Shown: positions 12,645 through 27,600 of the stretch, piece after piece
How the letters are laid out: each line of letters begins with the position of its first letter
Position numbering within the stretch: the first letter of the stretch is position 1
DNA from: Cryptomeria japonica
Taxonomy: Eukaryota; Streptophyta; Pinopsida; Cupressales; Cupressaceae
DNA: 64,000 nt
Reading direction: 5' to 3'
Assembly (NCBI RefSeq): GCF_030272615.1
Contig: NC_081410.1
Span: 119,598,640-119,662,639 of the forward strand
The notes under the pieces: generated by a model
What the model was told of the DNA's origin: nothing
The model's database searches: none
Seen by the model: the letters and a program-made list of their open reading frames with translations, nothing else
Made by a program: the position numbers and the translations under genes

Positions 12645-15600
12645 CTGAAATTAAGAAGCAAAAAAATTAAATCACCCAGTCAACGATACCAACATGCTAA
12701 ACTGTGAAACAAAATCCAAATAGTGAACATCGATATATTTAATTTACCTGTCTAACAACTGCAGATGTCATCTCTGCAAAACTGAGATCGGCATAAGGCA
12801 TGTCACAGCAGTAGACCTCCCATAGACAGATTCCAAAGCTGTAAACATCACATTTTCTATTGTATGGCTTTCCATCCAGAACCTGTATCAGACCAACAGA
12901 GAATCAAAATATAGGCTACTGTAAATAATGTAGCAGAGAACTTAAGAAAAATGTAACTGAAGTGCCATTGTCACTTGAAAATTCAAAAATTCATTAAATG
13001 TACACTATATTTCATAGAAGAATACAGAAACAAGATGGAGATCAATTATCCTACAGATTCATAGACACCAGGGAAATGCTAAAAAAGAAATGGACGATTC
13101 TACCTAGTCAAGATATAAAGGGGGAGTCAACATATACCATCCAATAATGATCTGTAGTACCTTATGTGTCAAACGAGCCTGACATGCCTTACAAGGTGAG
13201 TTACCAACTTATAGCAAGACTAAAGAAGAAAAATATTGGAATGTCAACCAAATAAATCTACAAAAGGGCATAGAACCAATGGTACAAGGATCTACAATAC
13301 AAAGACAAGTGATAAAAGAAGCATAATGCTATAACTGAAAGTAGATTGTACATCCTGCACAGAAATTATTTAGAAAATACGAAAAACATCTATGAACCAA
13401 GGAATATATTTCTTAGAATCTAGTAAAGAGAAAATAGCTCAATACAGACATTATTTGCTCCAAAAACTGTATGAAACCTAATCTTTCGCTAGATATTCCA
13501 GCCATATTGCAGGAATTCTCTGGTGTACAAAAAGCTCGACAAGCCATGCCTTTGCCCAAAAAAAAAATTCAAGACCTTAACGAATTTCATTATTTAAAAA
13601 GAGAGTATACAGAATCGTAAACACTGGGCATTCAATCAACAGAAAACCTAATCAAGCTCCTTAAAGGCTTAAACAACTAAAAAGACAGTACAAATGTAAT
13701 GGGAAAACATCAAGAAGGACTACTTCCAAGAGACCTCATCTCAATATTAGCCCACAGCAAAGGTATCCTTACATGAAAATAGCATAAGACATGGACAGAC
13801 AGGCACAGGCAGATGTTAACTATGCAAATTACATGAAGACCTTTGGGGGTACAAAGCAACCATACATACTCAAGAATCTAAACAAACCAGCAAAAATTGG
13901 AAAATTAGGTGCCAGAGCAAGATTGCTCATCATGTTTACCAATCATAGTAAAGCAATTAACAAATATTTGAATGTAGCACCAATCAGCAAATATACATAC
14001 TCAAGAATCTAAACAAACCGGCAAAAGTTAGAAAATTCAGTGCCAGAGCAAGATTGCTCATCATGTTTACCAATCATAGTAAAGCAATTAACAAATATTA
14101 GAATGTTACACCAATTAGAAAATATACTCAAGAGTAAGAACTGAAAAACTCTTATAAGCTCAGCTCTCTCTGGAAACAATACATCATGAGAAATACAGAA
14201 AGGAGTCGGAGCAACAAAGAGACAACACAATTGGGGATCTCTCAAACAAAAGACCAGTATAACATACCAATAGAAGACATCAGAAAATTGAACATTTAGG
14301 TCTGCAGGTTTAAGAATCCCATAGGTTGTGTACCAATCCTGAAGGGGAACGTAGAATGTTTGTATCTTCAAAAAAATGATATATGTCACTTAAACTTGAA
14401 ACGGAACTTTTACAGAACAATTTCAAGGTTTGGTGAGCAATAACTTTACATGTTGATGCTGATAGGAGATAATCTCCTCAATTGAATTTTTAAATCATGA
14501 AGCATGTAAATCTAATTTGGCAGAGTAATAAAATGTGGGTGGATCTTGTTTTCATCGATTCTGATAATATGGCCAACTATTGAATTTTCACCTATTCTGA
14601 TAATATCACCAATTATTAAACAAACGTCATTTAGGTAAAGAGTGTCAATGCAACCTTCATTAAAAAACTGCATTAATTGAAAGGGGAACATCTAACTCAA
14701 TAACAACCCCATTATATTGAAACAGCAATATTCAGCTCTAAGGTAAAAAGTCTCTTTCAAAATGACTAAGCTGTTCAGATTTGAAGTATGGCCAACTATT
14801 GAATTTTCACCTATTCTGATAATATCACCAATTATTAAACAAACGTCATTTAGGTAAAGAGTGTAAATGCAACCTTCGTTAAAAAACTGCACTAATTGAA
14901 AGGGGAACATCTAACTCAATAACAACCTCATTATATTGAAACAGCAATATTCAGCTCTAAGGTAAGAAGTCTCTTTCAAAATGACTAAGCTGTTCAGATT
15001 TGAAGCAAATAGCCAAAGTTGCTCTTGCTCCTCAACTGAGGATTAGTCTTGAGTAAATCAGGCTCTTTCCTACTCATGCAAAAACATTGTTCTTAAGAAG
15101 ATTAAAATCTTTCTTCGTGTGCATTAGGCAATACATTTGTTTCTGGTTCCTAATGTCCACTCTTTATCCCCATAGTATAATGTTTCAGCATATGTATTTA
15201 CATGACCAATTAGAAGACATTAACCATCAATAACTTGAATAAATAAGCTCAATAGGAACCAATATTACCTAAAGAGATACATTAGGAACCAATATTACCT
15301 AATAGTCAATATGATCAATAGAGACGAATTCTTCTGCGGTAGGGCAACATAAACAGTAATCCTCAATTAAGGAACCAATCCAAAAATCCTATATCTATAG
15401 TCTTCAAATAACTCTAGGGTTGGGTTAAAACTTTACCCACCTAATTGACAGTAGGCCAATTAATTACTAATCATAACCTATTGCACAATTTATCTATTTG
15501 ATGTGATAGAAAAGTCAAATATTGGTCCCATCTTATCTAAACATAATTTATGTGTGCCACAATTTTGACTACTGAGTAACCCTGTATACATACCATCGTA

Positions 15601-18600
15601 TGCTTAGAAACATAAACATGACAATGAAGAAATATTAGCACAGGCCTATTTGATGTGACTGAAAGTCAACTATTGGTTCCATCTTATCTAAACAGAATTT
15701 ATGTGTACCACAGCTTTGGCTACTCAATAACCCTATAGACATACTATCATATGCCTAAACACGAAAAATGAAGAAACAAAGGCTGTACGAGATTAGTAAA
15801 GCTTGCAGGGGTTTAGAGCCCAAAAGAAGGCCAATACCACTTACAAAGGAATAGAGGTCCTGGTGTCTCATAGAAAATGTGAAGAAAGTGAGAAATACAG
15901 ATTGAAAGAACTCGTGAACTATTTAATTTAATCCTGCCAGAACGAACTTAGATCCTATTGAGCTTGCTGAATTTTTCCGAAATCTGAATTTTTAGATTTC
16001 GCCTCCTCCAATACAAAATCAGATTTCTGAATTTGGTAACAATGCAACAAATCAGTGAAACATCCAAAGAAATTGAGTGAATGCCTGCAAAGCATGGAAT
16101 AAAAGAAATAGAAGGCCAAGAAAATCTAGAAAGGAAAGTTATCTGAAGATGATAATGTGGACTTTGATATGGTGCTAAAAGTGTAAAAATTAGCTTGGTC
16201 TAATGTGCCAATTTTTGCAATGAATGATGAAGACTTTTTTTCCCGGGTTACACAAGAAGGGTAACCACCAAATATGAGATGCAAGATTGGACATCACATA
16301 GTTTAGGAGGAACAAACAACGCCACAAACCAGTGCAATGTCCAAAGAAATTGATGGAACAGCTGCAAGCATGGAAGAGAAGCCTACAGATGATGAAATGG
16401 ACTTTAACATGGTGCTAAATGTGTAAAATTGGGATTAGGCTAATATACAAAACTTTGTAATCAATGATGAAGGCTCTTTTTCCCAGAGCACACAAGAAGG
16501 ATGACAGCCAGATATGAGATATTAAGTTAGACAGCATGCAGTATTATTAGTCTACCCAGTTCAAAAGAATCCTCCAGTGGAGGTTGATTCCACCTGTAAT
16601 CTTGAGTATTATGCATGAATAAGGTTTTGATAAAAATCTGTATTCCATGTTTGGCCTGTGGCTTATTGTACAGAATCGGGTTTAGTAATACAAGATTTCA
16701 CCATAGATTCCAAGCTGCAAATGCTTTGTTTTTTCTGCTTGTTCGCATAACTACATAGGTAGAATAAGTAAGAACTGTGGTGGTAAATTAAGGGCTCCTT
16801 CCACAAATTCCTAGCCTCCATTCCTATAAACAAAACAACTGGGTTGTCAAAGAGAGTAGAAAGAGTTTTCAAAGATTCTAGAGTCCCATTCAAAATCTTG
16901 ATAGTTGAAATAGGGAGATACAAGCTCTCACTCGACAATTTTCCCGTAGCAAATTGTCTACCAATTCAATGGTCAATCAAAATCATGAAAACATGCCAAA
17001 AGTGCAATGGAACTGTCAATTTTTAAATTACCATCAATGGGAGGTGTACACGGATTGTACAGGAGTAGAAATAGTACATAGTGAAATGTATGCGGAAGAT
17101 TCATGAAGTTGTGTATGCTTTCTATGGTCCAATTCTATCTTGGTGTCAGATGTACCATGACAAACCCAATCTACATCCAATGATATTGAACAAGTTTACA
17201 AACATGAACATCTACCAATTGCCAATACTACCTTGAATAATCTGACGGATGTTTGTAAGGCCCACTAAAGATTCATAAATGTTGAGTTGGATCATCCACA
17301 TTTAGATAAGAACCATGTAAACTGTTTTGATCTTGTACTATCCCCTTTAATGCAATCCCAGTACCAAGCAAAACAAACTTGCTTATTAGAAGCATGCTTT
17401 GAGCATCATAGCATGTCTAGATTCTTAACCTGAATAGATAAGGAACGATACAAATGACCATATACTAGAAGTGAAGCAGTAGATGATAGAGATAAATGAC
17501 CAGTTCTGAAAAAATATGACATACAAGCAAACAATGGATATATAGTCCAACGTGCAAATATACCCATTTGATTCATGGATACTGGAATTACAAGGCAATC
17601 AAGAAAGAATTAAATATAGAGGTGAAGGGCAGCCGCTATTTTCTTGTTGATAACTGCTTGAAAATGGACAAATGGACATACATAAAAAGATTTGGATCCA
17701 GTTCAGTGTGACTAAAACTACTTGTTAATTCTTGAAGAGCAAGACAGTAACATCAGAAGATGTTTCTGCAATGAGAGTTTTTGGCATGAAGCAAATTTAA
17801 AGACAAGGCTGGCAGCAAGATTGGAGCAATGCACATACTTTTGTTACCCAGTTTCTTAAAATGTACCTTAAATTCTTAAACAAGGATATAAAAGCATGTG
17901 AATTGCCTAAATATAGAAAACAGATATAAAAAGCTCTGGAACAAGTACCTTAAGTTGCCTAAATATCCCATTCAAGAATTTGCAAAGTAGTCTATCAATA
18001 CCACTAGAAAAATGAACACTCAAAAAAAGGAAAAGGGCAGTTCATTTCGTACATTGATCAGTTTACAAAAACTATCAAGATTACAAAAGGTTTAGCCTAA
18101 ACAAAATGTAAAACCAGGGGTAGTTTTTTAGGTGACAACCAAGCAAGATGTCTTACCGCCTTCCAGATTGAACATGTGAGCTCCAATATGGAGTACACAA
18201 GTCTTAAGCATCATATTTTATTTATGTACATCAAATGGGGGAGGTAAAAGATGATGATAAAAAGTTACACAAGATTTTCTCAGGCATCAAAGTGAAATAA
18301 GAATGGTTCCGTAACTCCTTTCTTATATTCATTAGCCATCCAATATCTGCCATATAACGTTGAGATCGAAGTTGTATGATCCTGTAAACTGAGTAAGACT
18401 TGAAACCATTCCTGTCGAACTACTCACAAAAATTAAAACAATCAGTAAAATATGGGTATGAAAAAATATGAAGTTTTTGGTCCACAAAAAATTGGCTGTG
18501 TAAGCATCAAAACTGAGAGCAAAAAAAACATAAACCCTCACACACCAACAAAAAATGAAGAGGCGGAGAAGGCAAGCATATAGAAATAACAGCTACAGGT

Positions 18601-21600
18601 TAATATTTTAACTGTCTCTTATGAGGGTGCATAAAATGGATTAGCATACAAGGATAACCTTTCTTCAAATTAGCAGGGGAAGCCCCATAAGACTTAAACA
18701 CTACCCCTAAAACAAAGACAATGAACAATTTTACAGCTATGCACATTTTCCAAGATTATTAATGGAGCTTGAATGAAAAAAAATAACTGAAAGTAAAACT
18801 GACCTATCTTTTGATCTCAGAGGTTGGGCACAAGAACTGAAAGGTAATTATCTCACATTTGAGATCTTTCAATAAGGCTCGCAACAAAACAAAGTAAAAT
18901 GGAAAATGAATACTTCCTAATTAGCTCAAGCATAGATCAGTAGATACACACTTATAGGAGAGGATTAAATAAAAACTAATTCTACCAAACAAAACCAGAG
19001 TGTAGGATTCAAGAAAAGTAAACACTCAAAAGTACACAAAGTTACTCACCAAGATGAAAGATAAGTGTTAATACAAAGCTTAACACAACTCTTTACTATA
19101 ATCCAATTATAAAATCTTAAACAAACACAATAACTCAAATCGAACATGTGAATGACAATCTCTATGGCATAAGCTTTAACTTCAACAATCATTAAGCGTT
19201 TGTACACGAAGCACCTTATTTATAGGTTACAATAACAGGTTTTAAGGATTTAGGTAATTAAATATCCCAAAAAGAATTGTTTAGAGCAAACCAATCACAA
19301 GTTGTAGAAAAAGTAGAATGAATGGAGCATTAAAAAAAACCTAATCTAACCAAATAATATACTCTAAAATAGGTTATCATCTACTGCCCAAAAATAGAAC
19401 ACTTGTAATAGCCACTACTAGATATGGCTACTCCTAAAAAGAGAAATTTGCACCAAGTGACCTATGTTTTCAAAGCAATTTCCACACTGAGACCTGATGA
19501 CTTCTTCGACAGAAACTAAAACCCTAACAACCATGAATCTGATGACAACCTCACCAATACCAAATTGATGACATGGAATTAAAACTTAACCTTCTAATGC
19601 TTCGGACCAAACCCTAGCTAAGATCTGAAAGTATTTGTCATAATGACGGATCTATTATATTTTAAGTAATGGATTGGAAGAACATTCACAATAACTTATT
19701 TGATGATGGTGGCCTCCAGACCATAGAAAATCAGCCACTCAACCAAGCACAAATATCCCTTCAATTCTGAGTAACTCCCATATGCATAAAATGAAACTCT
19801 TGTCAAATCCAATGAAATCCAATGGAAAGAAGAAAATTTGATGCAGGACTGCATTGCAGCAGAGAAAAGACCACAAGGAAGGAAGAAATTGATGGTATGT
19901 TGCTGGAAACCCTTGAAATGTTACTGCCGTTCTTGAAAACCTGAGTTACCGGGTTCAGCAGTCCTATACCCCGTGACCAGACAGGTGCACCCGGGTTCGG
20001 GTTCACAACTGGGTCCGGGTCAGGTTTGCTGTTCACCAGATATAATGAATAAAAAAAAATTATAGATTCGGTGAAAGTTTTTAATTAATTCATTAATTAT
20101 ATATATATATATATAATATTAATATACAATATTATTTATATATATATATATATATTATATAATATTAATATACAATATTATTTATATATATATATATATG
20201 GACACACCCAACCCATGAACCCAAAGGGCAAAAAATTTTTTGCCCGAACCCACAAACCAGGTTCGCATCCCTTATAACCAATCCAGAACCTGAACTGGTA
20301 ACTTAGTTGAAAACCCTTCTACAGTGATGCAGGAAACCTCTCCAAAGAACTGTAAGATCGTTAACAAACAGCCTTGTTTTTGTTGTGAACAGAGGATTTG
20401 TTTGTTGAATTTGAATGAAATGCTGCCTTCATATATAGGCATTATATCTTCCCCTTGAATGTTTTAGACTACCTTTTTTTTCAGTTTTGCTTTAGTTTGA
20501 CTATACATAGACAGCAACACCCTTTTATTCTTGTCCCCTTGCATGCTTTAAACGACTATTTTTTGCTCATGTTCTAACTATACATAGAGAGGCAACACCA
20601 ACTTTATTTTATTTTTGTCCTAAAGCAGTCATGACCAATACTTCAGCCAGATTTAGATGCCAGGGCAGAGATTGAGTGGTAAAGCCATGCTGGTGGATGC
20701 TTTAGGTAAGTTTAACATGGCAAACATATGGTGAGCAAGTGCCAATCAACTTACTACCACTTTTTAAGTTTTTATGTGTTGGTTAGAAATGACTGATGGC
20801 TAACTTCCCTAAAAAGTGTGCTGCATTTGAGGCTTCTTTTTGGCTGTAGAATTTACTGATGGCAGAACTACTACATATATGCAACTACCATTATGTGGGT
20901 CATCTTTTCCTTTTGCTGGGCAGAATTCACTTATGGACTCCTCAACTTTATGACAGGAAATCCATAAGAGCTTCACCCTCCCAAAACTGTGTTCAAGTCT
21001 TCTGATTTTGTTTTTCTTTGGCGCAGATCACTTAAGGCCATTGCCAACTTCTTCAAGCCTTAGGTGCATTCACAATGCCTGAACCCATTACATTTGTGCA
21101 CCTGATTTCAAAAATATACCTATTAGGCTATTACTGTCCTAGCATGTGCCAAACATCCTGTAGCCCTGGTAGCTCACTGCTGGCAGAAATAAAATGTGCA
21201 AAGCCACTCAAAAGGTGCGTTCAGGTCTGTTTAGGAAGAAGTTTACCCACTGACAGCCTACTTTTTAAGTTTGGTGGAGTGTTGCCATGGCCTAACCATA
21301 AAGAAAGTGTGCCAGCCTTGAAAGAGGTAGAATTTGTATGATTTGAGCCAAAAAAGGGAACTTCGGAAGGAATTTGCCAGCAACTTAACCCTAAAAGTAG
21401 AACTTTGTTGATGGTTAGGCCATCCAAAACATGTACCGAGACTTCTTAATTTTCTCTCAAGTCTTCATACCTTAGTCATTTCATACATCTCCCTTTGCCA
21501 TAGTCATCATCAATCAGGAGCTTTCTCATTATTTCATAGTAGAACAGCTGCAACCTTGATTATCCTGCAAGAATCATTAGTTGAAAAAACAGACCATATC

Positions 21601-24600
21601 CTTGCAGTGACAAACAAATGACAATCAACTGTCAACAAACCTAACAAAAGGTAAGCACAAATTGAGTTTCATAGGGGTACAATACTACAAGCGCTATACA
21701 ATAATGAATTTCTTAGCTGCACATCACCTACCAATATACATTCCAGAATAAATATGATCCCGCTGTCATCATACTTTCATTTAAGAGCTGCAATATATTA
21801 TAGAAGAGGGAAAGCTCATACTTCGTAAAACCCATTTAATTCTAACTACTAAAGTATGGATCCCACGAGCCACTTTGGATCTTAGACCTGACTACCAATT
21901 TACTTAACACCCTTGAAAGCTTGAAACCCAACTTATCTAATTTTGTAACTATTGCTTCACTCAAAATGGTCGTGAAAACATCTGAATTTGTTTCTTTTGT
22001 TCTGCAATAATATGGTCGGATGCCATTTTTCTCAAAAAATCCTCAAATTTGGTGATGATGAATCACAATTTGTTTGGATATAGTATGATAAATGGGATTC
22101 CTTGCCAGCATTATCGGATTCCGATTGACAAAACAAAATGATAGTATCATTTCAACGAAGATCCAAGTCATCAAAAGAGCATCATAACTAAATTGCCCAA
22201 ATCATCAATATACAAGTTGGTTTGTATATTATTTAATTGACGATAAAGCAACAGTAGACTGTTTGTTAATGCTCCATGAGATTACACCTCAACCAAGCTT
22301 GAGAGCATATCTCAAAGAAGATTTTGATCATTAAGATGACCTGTCTAGTTTGACACCGTAAATCCCGTAAAAAAAAAACCACCTATTGTAGTGGGCCCAA
22401 TGTCAAAATTCAGACGCCCGTTAATGGGCTTGATCGGGTTAATCCGGTAGCTCATGGGAAGAGAGACGTAGAGTGGGTCCCCCCTGAATTTGGGTGGACA
22501 AAGATTAATTTTGACGGTGCATCCAGGGGTAACCCGGGACCGTCGAATGCAAGGTGTGTGGCGAAAAATTCCCAAGGCACAAGAGTGGGAGCAGAATGGC
22601 AAAGATTACCAGATGGATCAAACAATGAAGCCAAGGCCAAAGCAGCCATACTTGCAATTCAACTCGCAAAAAGATTAGGGGTGACCAAGCTCCACTTGGA
22701 GGGGGATTCCCAAGTGATAGTTAATGCTATCATCCGTGGCAACTCGCTCATTTGGAGAGTTAACCGTGACATTGAAGAGATCACGTCCATTATTGCACAC
22801 TTTGAAGATTTCAAGATATCTCACGTTCTCCGAAGTGGCAACGCCGAGGCTGACAAATGCGCGAATGAGGCGTTGGAGATAAGGTTAGGTGATACGAGAA
22901 TTACAGTGTATGAGTAAGATTGATGTCCTTGAGGTCCATTTTGGCCGATCATAACCGTTAATCTTGAGCTAGCGAGTAATTAGTGGCGAGTAATTAATGT
23001 AAGTGGTTGTTTGAACTTGGCAGTGGTACGGGGTGGCAGACAGATGATCTCATTTTATTCTTTGCCTTGCATTAAGCTTTCTTGGGCAGGGTGGTAGTGG
23101 ATTGCTCTATGGCCAGATGTGGAGATGGATAAGATAGGTGGTACATGCATTTATGCCTTGTCGTAGGAGAATGTTTCAAGAATTATCGTTTGAAGATATA
23201 CTTTAAATGTGATAGTTATCGTGTTTAGAAAGTTAAGTTTGCTCTTAGTATTTTGGGCGGTGTGTAGTGCGTCATTTGGAAAGCGTCTCAGGGAGTGTTG
23301 GTTGTGGATGTTTTATGCAACCACGGAGCCAAACTTTTCACTTAGGGCATCGCGTGCTGTGGTGGCATTTTGGGGTGCCATTTCTGATGAGCGCCTCTCA
23401 AACGTTTTCAAGTTTGAAGACCAAGACTTTGTAAACAGAGTCAAGATAGTTCTTGGTGATGAATACATGCGAGGGGAGTTCAAATATCACACAAATGTGG
23501 ATATTGCTTCTATGTTTGCTGCATAGGCCTTTGACCTGGTCGGGGTCAATAGGGTTCATTGGATGGTTACAAATAGTGTGAAGGAGGACTGGAGGGGTGG
23601 GTTGGAGAGCTTCATCCAGATGGCACGGGATGGAGAAGGTTTCGTGTGCCCAAACGGAGTGTGGCTGCATTCCAGTGAAATTCGTCCTCCTTTGCGCCCG
23701 TTTCTTCTGTAAAGCGTGAATTGCAGCAAGGAAGTTCGAAGAGCTTTGGCTCAAATTGGGATGCATGGAGTGCAAGAGTATATTCGAGTGTGGGAAAGGA
23801 TGGAAATTCGGAGGGAACTGGAGAAGTGGAATCCCTCCAATGCAATGAGAAAGGGGGAGGATTCTAGCTCGGGCTCGTCCCCAAAAAAGAAGCGAGGGTG
23901 GCCTAGAGGATCCACGAAGAGGACCAGCGCGAGTGTGACATGGCAGGAAGCGATAAAGGCAAGGCGATCGTGGTGGTTAGTGAATCACAATAGTTTCCTT
24001 TTGTCTGCTGTTTTTGTATGTTTCGACATGGTCTACTTGTTTTGACAGACCTATGATGCTCTGGATTGTATTTGTGGTTGGTTAGGTGGTGGTTTTTTTG
24101 GTTTAGAACTGTTTTATATGCGAATCTTTGAAGTATGTAACTTTTTTGATAAAATATTACGATGAATCATTTACCGATCGAAAAAAAATGTCAAAATTCA
24201 AACTCTCATTTATATATCTCAAAATGTTTTTTTGTTGCTTTGTAGTGATTACTTCGTAGTGTACGCAAGATTGCTGACATCAATCCAACAATATAGACTT
24301 GATCGGGTTTGTTTGTTATCAAGTAAATAATATTTTGGACATGACCTGAAATAAAAATGTTTCATCCATGCTTTCTGACTCATGATGTCTTGTCAATTTA
24401 TCCTTGCAACTAATAATGATGTAAGAGCACCTTTTGAGATCTTCCCTGTTGAATTTGTTCAGAAAATCACTTGTATATTTAGATTGAGACTTTGTATATT
24501 AGATTGAGAGAGAACGATCCCGTCTTCTTTATCAAAGAAAAATTTCTTCTTCTCTTTCCCATAATTGATTTCTTAGGAAGTTGTAGAGCAATCCCAAATT

Positions 24601-27600
24601 TGTTGTCTCAAACATTTTTCAATCTTATTTGATAATGTCAACACCAGTCCTCCTCATTATTAAATCGTCCACATAGCACCATTACAAATTTCAAAGTCAC
24701 AAACTTTAAGGTTATGATCAAATGAATCCCATTTAGACATTTATTTCTCAAAAGTACTGATCAATTGTGACATGCCATTCCCTTGTATATTGTTACAGCC
24801 CAAATAAATATCTTTGCCTGACAAATTAGATACTCTTTCCCATAGCAATTTCATGTGATTTTCTTTATTTGAATCACTGTTAATGATAACATGTTTTACA
24901 TCCATTTGATGTACTTCATTTATTGAGTGAGAAAATATAGCAGTCACAACCCACAATAATATTCATAATGGCAAGAGGAACAAAAATTTCATTGCATTGT
25001 ACACCTTTTCAAGAGAAACACACCGTAGCAATTTCATGTGAATTTCTTTATTTGAATCACCATTCATGATAACATTTTTTACATCCATTTGATGTACTTC
25101 ATTTATTAAGTGAGAAACTATAGCAATCACAATCCACAATGATATTCATCATGGCAATAGGATACTCTTTCCCATAGCAATGTCCTGTGATTTTCTTTAT
25201 TTGAATCAACATTAATGATAACATTTTTTACATCCATTTGATGTACTTCATTTATTAAGTGAAAAACTATAGCAATCACAATCCACAATAATATTCATCA
25301 TGGCAATAGGAACCAAAAGTTCTTTACATTTACACCTTACCAAGAGAACTACCCCACAACATATCTTTTCTTATGATTTTCAATTTTTTGCATCTGATTT
25401 ATATTTGGTTTAACATGCCTATATGCACCCAAATTCTGTTTTGCTTTTTGGTTGTGCAATCAACTCCCACATCTGATTTTTTATTCAAGGAAGTATACTC
25501 ATATTTAAGTGCATTTTCCCATTCATGTTTACCTTTGGCTTCATCAAACATCTAACCTTTGGCTTTATCAAACATCTGGAGGTCATCAATTTCGCTATGC
25601 TTGTCATCAAAGCATAAATAATATTTGTGAAATTTGGTTGTTACTCTATTTTCTTGGTAAATAACTATAATGTCCCCTTTTCTACTCTAGTTTATTTTGG
25701 GGTATGTTGGCCAATTATGAGACCCGTTGGTCAGTTAGAGGCAAAATTAGGGTTTCCTATTTTCTAGGAGGATACTTTGGTAGTTTTGGTGGCTTGCATG
25801 TTGGAATTTTATAGTTTTGATTCTAGATTCCTTCTAGGTTTTCAAAGAACTTCACGATGGTGTGACATGCAACTGAATCCAAGGACTTTTCCGAACTCAC
25901 TATTTTTAGTAAGTGGGGGTGAGGACAACTTATTTTTTCTGGGTTTTTCTAGGTTTCCAGAGATCCTCACGATGGTGTGACATGCAAATGAATTCGAAGA
26001 CTTTTTCCGGACTTACTATTTTTAGTAAGTGCGACGGCTGTTCAGAATGCAGTTAAAATCACTTTGGAAACACTTACTATTTTTAGTGAGTACTATTTTT
26101 AGCAAGATGTCAGCAGGCCTGTTCATATGGCTATTTCCAGCAAGTCAATTTGAGCAATTGGTCTTCCAGCATTTTTGGTGCTATTCTTGGGAAGGGTTCT
26201 TCAGCTCAATTCAATGACTATTTCTGGCAGGGCAATTCTCTCAGCTTGTTTCCCCATATCCTTGGAGCTTGTTTTGGCAGGTTCAATATTTAATGAAAAA
26301 ATGGTGTTTTAAATTAAATTATAACTTAAGGCAAAGGTTGGACGATTTATTTTAAATGGATTGCTTAAGTTATATTGATATCTAAGTCATTTCCTTAATT
26401 ATATGTGGGTGATTTTTGGTTGAGGAAAATATTTTATAAGTGAATTATTGTTAAGGCAAGATGGACACCTTAGGAGGAAAAATAAGTCAATTTTATGATA
26501 TAATTCACTTTATTCTTTATACACCATAATACACTTTATCAATGTATTTTTTATAAAGTGTATTTGCCACCATGTAGTGGGCAATTTTGGAGAAATGAGA
26601 TGAAATGCAAATTAAGGAAATTGGAATGTGGTTGTTTAATCCCATATTGGAGGGAAAATAAGTTCGACTTGAGGAGAAAGTTATAAATAGGTGCCTTGGC
26701 CTTCATTTGGGACTATCCAAGAACAATTTTATAACGAAATATTGTCGAAATGCAAAGAGAAAGCTTCGGAGAGCGCTTACCTCCTAGCCATAGCTTGATT
26801 TCTTGCTTGCAATACAACAACTAGTCAAGCCAAAGACTGCTCTTCATTCAGAGGAGTGGATTGAAGATAATGTTGCAGATTTATGTATTAGTTTTCTAAT
26901 TTTGGAGTGTTGTGTGTGGATTTTCAGTTTGCTGGTTTTGGTGTGGCTGTAGCATGTTTTAGTTCATAACTTTCAATTCGTGTATCAGATCATTTTGGGT
27001 ACTTGCTTATTCATTTCCTATGCCTTGGGCGATTCGTCCTGTAAGATTTTATTGAATATCTTGGAGTATTGGATTTTATATAGCAAGTCGAACCTTTCAG
27101 CTGTAGGCGTCTTTGCTAGGAGGTGTTTGGGGTTGTGTACTATGCTGATTCTGATTTGTTGGTGCCATTTTCTCAGTGTAGCCTTAGTCGCTTTAAGCCT
27201 AGGGCCTTTGGAGTGCGTTTAGAGATAATTTGAGTGTGTGGGAGTGATTTAGAAGTGTTTGTAAGGATTTTAATGTTGCTGGTCTGTATTTCCAGCCTGC
27301 TGTTCATTCATATCAGATTTAGTTTTTTGGGGTTGAATCTAGTTTTTCAAGTGTGTGAGTCTATTGGTGTGGTGTGAAGAGTCTTGGTAATAAGTTACAA
27401 CTGTTGGTTTGGTTTTGAGCATTGAATATCTATTATAAATCATATTGTAATGCTGGTTAGTAGTACTAACAGCAATTTCTCTTGATTTCTCTTAGTCCCA
27501 ATACATAAGTGGAAGACGTTGGCTTTGTCGTCTAGTTTTGGACAGTGATTTCTAGTAATTTTGATAATCCATGTTTGCATTGTAAAGCTGATTAGTAGTA

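Larger units (their letters stand above)
22413..24186 (+). mobile_element. 5'-truncated LINE (non-LTR retrotransposon)
   Basis: A 14-bp direct repeat, AATGTCAAAATTCA, flanks the unit (22399-22412 and 24187-24200). The right copy is preceded by a poly(A) tract (24181-24188, overlapping the repeat). That is the signature of target-primed insertion of a 5'-truncated LINE. The body starts within the C-terminal part of ORF2, contains an RNase H domain, and then a long 3' region with a decayed frame. Roughly 1.77 kb remains. Confidence 0.85.

Noticed and set aside
22345..22649. Minus-strand frames opposite the LINE RNase H
   Set aside because: Shadows of the plus-strand RNase H reading frame, which alone shows family motifs.
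23398..23845. Minus-strand frames opposite the LINE 3' region
   Set aside because: No recognisable motif; the plus-strand frame is longer and in phase with the RNase H frame.
24898..25250. Three GATGTACTTC repeats as a promoter element array
   Set aside because: The minus-strand translation shows them to be duplicated Copia reverse transcriptase fragments.
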